A DNA stretch of 64,000 nt from Arion vulgaris. Taxonomy: Eukaryota > Mollusca > Gastropoda > Stylommatophora > Arionidae. The notes beneath the pieces were generated by a model. It was given only the letters and a program-made list of their open reading frames with translations, made no database searches and was not told where the DNA came from. A program made the translations under genes and the position numbers. Within the stretch, counting starts at the first letter, position 1. Each line of letters opens with the position of its first letter. Location of the stretch: the NCBI GenBank assembly GCA_020796225.1, contig CM036762.1, positions 11,047,633-11,111,632 of the forward strand. The letters are read 5' to 3'. Shown here in pieces: positions 58,215 through 64,000 of this stretch.

Positions 58215-59155
58215 GTACCTTGAAGTCGGAGTAAGACTTGCCTGAATGGTGAGGACACTGGTAATATGGAAAGTAGATGTCATCAAAAATCAGTGGGCGC
58301 CATTTTGGCTACACCTGAATTCATAGTTTGGGAGAAAGGAAAAATAAATTTTTCCCTTTTGGGACAAGGCCATAAACAAAATAACATTAGGTGGTTAGTG
58401 GTTCTGTTATTAATCAGTTTATTTCCTTGTGGAGTAGGCTGAACTGGCTGCTCATTCTGTTAAAAAATATACTTACAATGGAAAATTAGAAAAATAACCT
58501 GGAAAAAATTGTTTAGAATAAAAACCCCTCTAACAGATGCTTGTCAGTGGAGAAAATAAGGTGCTAGAGGTTAATCAATCTTAGATATTTAAAATGACAC
58601 CTCCTATTTGGGGTAAAACTTTCATTAAAAATGTCCCAAAGTGAACTACTCATTTATTATCAAGCTAGAATAGACTTAACGTTAAACTCTGATTTGTACA
58701 CAAAACCATAGAAATCACATTAATATGGACCCGACCATATCATCAATGCTATGCTCTCAATTTGTGTGACATGGGGTCTCCAGACACTGGGGGAAAATTG
58801 AAAGGGTTAAGTTTGGACATGAGACGGGGTGTCTTTTGGTAGAAGTCTTGTGGTAGAGAAGTATAGTAATCAACTTTCTGGGTACTGTGAGCAAATGGAC
58901 TGGGATGGCTGCTTTGCGGAGGAAAAAGCAGTGAAATTTCCAATGTGCCAAAGGCGTCGATGCATAACATAACATGTACAGATAGATTTAAATTGATGAA
59001 AGATTGTGAACTAAACCCGACACATACTTTAGAGTGTCGTTTTTACATAGAGAAAAAAATAACCTACTTGAGTGTTGGGAGGTCTGAAGAACTCTATGTA
59101 TGACTTCAAACAAATCATATAATTCTTGAAACTATTGTGCTGTGTCTGACAACTG
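58215..59155. other. Non-coding DNA
   Basis: No recognised feature. Two overlapping minus-strand frames at 58749-58975 are in different phases of the same DNA and neither resembles a family. Confidence 0.4.
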
Positions 59156-59163
59156 GCATATGA

Positions 59164-59340
59164 ATGAAGAAGAGGGGAAAGGATATTTCTCCAAGTTGTT
59201 GCTTTGTTCTCCCGGAAGAACTGGTGGAGTTCCTGCATCTTCTGTTGACTCACCATCCAGATGGAGTTGCAGACCCATGTAATGGAGCTTATGCTGATGA
59301 CTGGGAGCTGTGGAAGGTTGGTATGCTGACTTGTCACAAT
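59164..59340. other. Region open on both strands, possible exon
   Basis: Plus strand reads CCFVLPEELVEFLHLLLTHH then PDGVADPCNGAYADDWELW, followed by AAGGTTGGT that could serve as a splice donor. Minus strand reads QQKMQELHQFFRENKATTWR then NILSPLLHSYASCQTQHN. Both look protein-like, and I cannot choose between them or name a family. Confidence 0.3.
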
Positions 59341-59344
59341 CACT

Positions 59345-60800
59345 GTGATCTAATTGTTTTGTCTGAGATTTCAGCTGTTTCCAAAACCTTCAAAATTTTA
59401 GGGGAATTTGACATTTTTTTTCCCTTTTTCACAGACCCTTTTTATTTTACCAATTTTTACTGATTCCCGAAAATTTTAAAAACCTAAAAGATTTTGACCC
59501 TTTTTTCCAACCCTTTACCCCCTTAACTCTTAAACATTCCCCCACTGGAGTTTTTTACTTTTTGTTGTTTTAATTTATTTCCATTGATTACCCTGCTCTA
59601 AAATTAGCAGATCACATTTATTTAAAATTTCCTTGCCATTGAAAATATTTTTCAAAAAATGTATATATGGTTTTGGGAAAACTAATTGAATGGACTATCA
59701 AGATATGTGGTTTTAATATCAGTGTGATGTAATATGTGATATCAGTGACCTAATTTGAGGATGTAAAAAAATATTTTCTTACAAATTTCGAATAATTATA
59801 AATCCAAAGAAAGAATAAAGATGAAATATATCATGAAAACTATTAATAAATCAATTAGTACCTTCATATTTCAATCTTTCCCAAAATTAAGTTGTTTGTA
59901 CAATTTTATCGCAGTAATCAGAATTTGTAACTAAATTTTCCATATTTGAAGACACAAATGAATAAATAAATAAAAGAAAATGATGCAGAACTGGGCTAGT
60001 AAGAAGCATAGAACAACACTATAGTCTTCATCGGATAGTAATCTGAGTTATTAATTGTAAGTAAGTGTGTGGTTTTTTAAATGAAAGGGGAAATATGTCT
60101 GCAGATTATCCCAAAAAGGGGGCCTGTCGAAATGCGGATGTAACAAGCATGCTCTTACCTCTGAAGTGGAGAAGGTTAGTCTGAATGGCTAGAGTACACG
60201 TGAAATTGTAAATGGCTTTAAACAAAAAAACAAGAATGGCCACAGGATACTGGTTTTTTAACACATTTTAAATAGATTTTCTTCTTTTCCCAAAACATTT
60301 TATATATTTGACTCTGCATATAACCACAGGAGTTTCACCTCTGGTTTTTGATCATATAGAAGAAAAGCTGGCATACTTTAATGACTGTAACCTATAGTAT
60401 AGTAGAAATGGACATGATCAACAAGCAGTCTGGTAGGGAGAATAGGCCTGTGTCCTACCTTCTGTATGATCAGCACAGAGATCCCCTGGACAGAGATCCT
60501 CCCCGTCTCTCAGTGTTGGGTAATCAAATTTTAGTTCCTGTCTTCTGGGTGCTAGAAAATCCACAGCTCTTCTGTTCTTTTGCACTATAAATATTAAATG
60601 GCATTAGAGTCATAGGACAAGGATGGGTTTGGGCATTGAAAAGAAGTCTGCAGTCTATTAGATTATCATAATTTTGTTAATATCCTTTCAGAAACAAGTT
60701 ACATTTCTACATGAAATAATTGTCAAACAACAAGATCAAATAATACAAGTTTATTTTAGGGGGAGTCTTCTTTTATTTCTTAACCCCCATATTTACCATA
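59345..60800. other. AT-rich non-coding DNA
   Basis: No recognised gene or repeat. Confidence 0.45.
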
Positions 60801-60804
60801 TTGC

Positions 60805-60995
60805 CACTCTGTATGATTTGTATTGATCTAAGCCTAAAACGATTGTACATTGTCGATTATGCTACAAAGTAAGCCAGCCATTCAATTTCTGCGATGCTTT
60901 ACTAGGGTACTTTCCTAGGTCCTATGTAAAACTTCTTACAACATGCTTGTTGGGTAGTGGTTTCTATTCTTTGCTTCCTTGCAGCTCGAAACCAC
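60805..60995 (-). mobile_element. SINE-like repeat family 1, well-preserved minus-strand copy
   Basis: The minus strand reads GAAGCAAAGAATAGAAACCA, GCATGTTGTAAGAAG, ACATAGGACCTAGGAAAGTA, CCTAGTAAAGCATCGCAGAA, GGCTGGCTTACTTTGTAGCA, TGTACAATCGTTTTAGGCTT and AGATCAAT. Same order as the copy at 20.2 kb. It ends before the TCGATATGGAGCG tail. Confidence 0.75.
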
Positions 60996-60999
60996 ATGG

Positions 61000-61655
61000 A
61001 ACATCAGACTAGAAATTTTTTTCTGAAAATGATGAACATGTGTGGTGGTGGGGTGAATATTCTTCTTCTTGCGTTCCAGCTATAATTCGGCATAGACGGG
61101 GTGTGTGGGTAAGGCGGGTTTGGGGTTTCATAGTTGGCATTCTGGTAGGTTTGATTGAACAAAATTGGGGGACTCCTGTTCTCTCCATTACGGACAGTAA
61201 TTTTTGAAATTTTTTTTTCCATTTTTATCTGTTAGTGATTTGATTATATTAAAATCTGGATTATGTATTTCTCATTTTCTGTTGTGTTTTCAGTCAAAAG
61301 TATCCCCTGCCTATATTGCTTTTGCTGCTGATGTTTTAAACAGGTGTAGTATAAAACTTTCTATTTGGAAAATGTTTCCTTCTTCTTTGCTTATTCTTTA
61401 CAACCAATTTTAATACTCTTTGTGAAAAAGTTTGATCTTTAAAGGGGTGTATCGTTCCCTACAGTCCTAAATGCATAGACTTCTCGTTTGGAATGTGCAT
61501 CCAAATTTTAAAAACCTCCTTAGTGCCTCTTGACATGATGACAGGTAACAGTTGTTTTTATTCTTTTTCTTTGGGCCCCAGTTCCACTCAAATTCCTGTC
61601 CTTCAGTTCATTGCTGTGTGGTGGTATCTACATTAGTTTTAGTTTAGTCTCAGTT
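61000..61655. other. Non-coding DNA
   Basis: No recognised gene. A TTGTGTTTTCAG at 61281-61292 could be a splice acceptor, but the following frame is short. Confidence 0.4.
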
Positions 61656-61669
61656 TATCATCAACTGCT

Positions 61670-61855
61670 GCCCCTTTCCCCGGTGGCTGAGGGACAACCA
61701 AAGGCTGGGGGAAACCGCCAGTAACCTGCTGGAATGGACACATCCGAAGGGTAAACACAGGCCCCAAATGATGCTGAAGATGTGGGTATCACACCCATTC
61801 TTGGTGTAGGCTGTTTATATATCGTAAGAATGATCAAAATGGCCAAAGAACAATT
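61670..61855. mobile_element. Fragment related to the LINE 5' region
   Basis: GGCTGAGGGACAACCAAAGG, then CTGGGGGAAACCGCCAGTAA corresponds to 41249-41290 of the LINE (GGCTGAGGACAGTCAAAGGC, then GAGCGAACCCAGTAAACG). The minus-strand 72-codon frame across it (SIPAGYWRFPPAFGCPSATG) is therefore probably not a gene. Confidence 0.5.
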
Positions 61856-61859
61856 GGGA

Positions 61860-62425
61860 AAAAAGAAGATCATCATCACTACACATCAAACAATTAATCC
61901 ATAGTTCTCAGATCTCCTCCTCATGTCTCTCTGCATGTGCAACTAATGAACTGGTTTTTTGTTTGCTATTCTTAGGCTCGTATAGTGCACTTGTCTAAAC
62001 TCACCATGTTTGACTTGGGAAATTTTTCGTCTTTTATTGTTGTAGACAATATCCTTAGAAATTCAGAATATCAGTCTGGCTCATTGCTGTCTTTTTATTT
62101 CCAGCCATACCTGTAAACCTATCTGCATTTTTTTTACACCTGATGCCCTAGTACAAAATAAAACATTGTCAGTCTAGACCTCTTCAAGACTTCAACTATG
62201 TCTACATGTTTTTATCGGGCGGTATAATTATCATATATAAACATCAGATGTGCGTACTTGGTTTCTGGTGCACCTTCTGGCCTAATTCTCAACTTCACAC
62301 CTTTCCGGGAGATAGGGGCTCATCCCCAACCTCCTTATTCCTAAGCGACCAGGGGTATCGACAATGGTCAGCAGTGAAACATCGGATTCTTCCTCGATGA
62401 AAATACATATCTCTGTGTGCATAAT
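61860..62425. other. Non-coding DNA
   Basis: No recognised feature. GGGAGATAGGGGCTCATCCC at 62309-62328 lies in a slightly GC-richer patch. Confidence 0.4.
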
Positions 62426-62429
62426 CTAA

Positions 62430-62640
62430 CATGAACCCCCTTCTTTTGAAAAGAGTTTAATCTTCCCCTCTCTGGGAAAAAGTTTAAAGTCTTAGATTTT
62501 TTTAAATAGTTTACAATCTTTCCATTCTCTTAAATAAAAGGGTTTTCAATCTTACTTTCTTAAATAAACAGAATAATAATTCCATTTCTTCTATAAATAG
62601 TTTCATCCTTCTCATTTCTTTAAAGAAAAGTTTTTCCCCG
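62430..62640. repeat. Minisatellite, unit about 35-40 bp
   Basis: Repeated pattern of TCTTAAATAAA or TTTAAATAG, then GTTT-AATCTT and a CT-rich stretch. Units begin near 62455, 62495, 62530, 62565 and 62600. Confidence 0.7.
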
Positions 62641-62859
62641 ATACCTATTAACTAGTTCCTCCAGACTTTTCATTCCATCATCTCAGAGCAAGTCAGCTCA
62701 AAACCATGGAGCATTTTTGGTGCCCGGCCAAAAGAACAAGACTGTGCACGAAACTAGATCACTTGGAGATTGTGAATGACAGATCCAACATTGCGGCAAT
62801 ACCTGGTTAATTATTCTGACATATTGGAACAAATGTAGTTAGTAATGTTTGGTAAAATA

Positions 62860-63080
62860 ATCAATGTTGACCGTGTACAGTTTGATAATAGTCAAAAATT
62901 GAATGGTCAGTTTGATAAATAAGTCAAAAGGGTTAGGATTGGTACAGTTTGATAAATAAATCAAAAATTGCTGGGGCAGTTTGATAAATAGTCAAAAAAT
63001 TTACTGGTCAGTTTTGATAAATAAGTCAAAATTGGATGGTATAGTTTGATAATAAAATCAAAAAGTTTGATACACATTCA
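62860..63080. repeat. Minisatellite, unit about 36 bp
   Basis: Six units of CAGTTTGATAAATAAGTCAA followed by AAATTGGATGGT-type spacers, starting near 62878, 62909, 62946, 62982, 63010 and 63043. Units differ by one to five bases. Confidence 0.88.
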
Positions 63081-63084
63081 GTGT

Positions 63085-64000
63085 ATACATTTTTGGTTTG
63101 AAATTTAAATTTTTCATTGTGTATCCCCGTGTTGGGAAAAACCATAATGCTAGTTGAAATTCATCATTCATTTTTCTTCATTATAATGATCATCAAAAAT
63201 TTTGATTGACCTTGTCAACAGCCTATATTTAACAAAATTTTTAATGATGAACAACAAAATCTGCAGGATGCATCATGTAATCAAATGACATCATGAAAAA
63301 AATATCACCTTTGTCAGGCAGGGCAGGTTAATCTTCAATTAGAACAAAGGGCCCCCAAACTCAACAAACCATAAACCCCTCCATATAAATAGCTGCAATT
63401 GCACTTCCATAGTCAACAAACACATACTGCACATGTTAGGACTCACTACAGAAAAAAAAAGCTATTACAAACTCCCAACAATCTAAACACCATTCTAGCA
63501 ATATAAACTGCATTGGGTACTAAACAAGTAACGGTTCAACAACACTAGTTAAATCAGCCATCCTCTGTGAATTGCTTTCAAATATTTAAACTCTGTTGAT
63601 GGCGCGTGACCTGTCTTCATGTTGTATGTCTGCATATTATATCTTTCCCTATGATGAGTTTAATGAGTTTGTATAGCATTACAGTTTTTTTCATATTGAA
63701 AAATAAATATTTTTATATTATATTTCTTCATTTTATTTCATAAGGTCTCAAGTAATTTCTCCCCTACCACTGTGTTCTGTCAACTTGCTCAATCTCTTCC
63801 ATGGATTAGTCGATATTTTCTTTCTCTCACAAAAATGGTATCTTTTTCATAAGTAATTTTCTCTCTCTCTCAATCTTCTTTTATAGCCATTTTTTTAATT
63901 CTTATTGGTAATAAACAGCCTTCTTCCAAAAACAGGTGTATCGTTCCATCTTCATACCATTTGGACTCTGGTGCTATCTTGTCATGTTTTATTTAACCAG
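63085..64000. other. AT-rich non-coding DNA
   Basis: No recognised gene. A (TC)n run is present at 63861-63871. Confidence 0.45.

Noticed and set aside
63600..64000. Possible promoter or 3' end signals (AATAAA, TATA) near the right edge
   Set aside because: Such hexamers are frequent by chance in AT-rich DNA and no gene is attached to them.

Overview
This is a stretch of animal nuclear genome. It has no operons and no compact bacterial genes. It is AT-rich and filled with decayed non-LTR retrotransposons (LINEs), short interspersed repeats and minisatellites. It also holds three blocks of Kruppel-type C2H2 zinc fingers with the animal linker TGEKPYKC. A small piece of the 18S rRNA 5' end (40.25-40.37 kb) carries the signature AAATCAGTCGAGGTTC followed by GATGACACGATCC. 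From memory this fits molluscs, especially gastropods, so a lophotrochozoan, probably a mollusc, is the best guess. The species cannot be named.

Layout. 0-0.6 kb: minus-strand LINE reverse transcriptase (RT) remnant. 1.2-2.3 kb: plus-strand LINE RT remnant. 2.6-5.06 kb: zinc-finger gene copy 1 (minus). 5.3-6.3 kb: LINE RNase H/C-terminal tail, its last part present twice in tandem. 6.3-15 kb: mostly degraded non-coding DNA with a LINE tail at 9 kb, a minisatellite at 9.6 kb and one candidate exon at 13.4 kb. 15.3-15.8 kb: RT remnant split by a 160 bp insertion, then a SINE-like copy. 17.1-19.1 kb: zinc-finger copy 2 (minus). 19.3-30.1 kb: SINE-like copies, LINE tails and GC-rich repeat blocks. 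30.8-33.2 kb: zinc-finger copy 3 (minus). 33.4-39.7 kb: more SINE-like copies and non-coding DNA. 39.8-40.37 kb: rDNA-like sequence. 40.37-44.0 kb: the most complete LINE in the window, with tandem 5' repeats, endonuclease and RT. 44-64 kb: mostly AT-rich non-coding DNA with a LINE tail at 54.2 kb, another at 57 kb (minus), minisatellites and a few unrecognised open stretches.

The only host genes I can support are the three zinc-finger copies. They lie on the same strand about 14 kb apart and share both the finger array and the sequence that precedes it, so they look like a tandem gene-family expansion. None is uninterrupted as given. Nothing else in the window can be joined into a pathway.

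Sequence quality matters for every reading here. Long tracts (about 4.7-17.9, 22.4-39.8 and 45.4-53 kb) show bases replaced by copies of their neighbours, giving runs of AAAA, CCCC, GGGG and TTTT. Frameshifts in those tracts may be assembly errors rather than biology. I found no CRISPR, tRNA or intact multi-exon gene, and no convincing new system; the most informative structures are the zinc-finger duplication and the rDNA-LINE junction.
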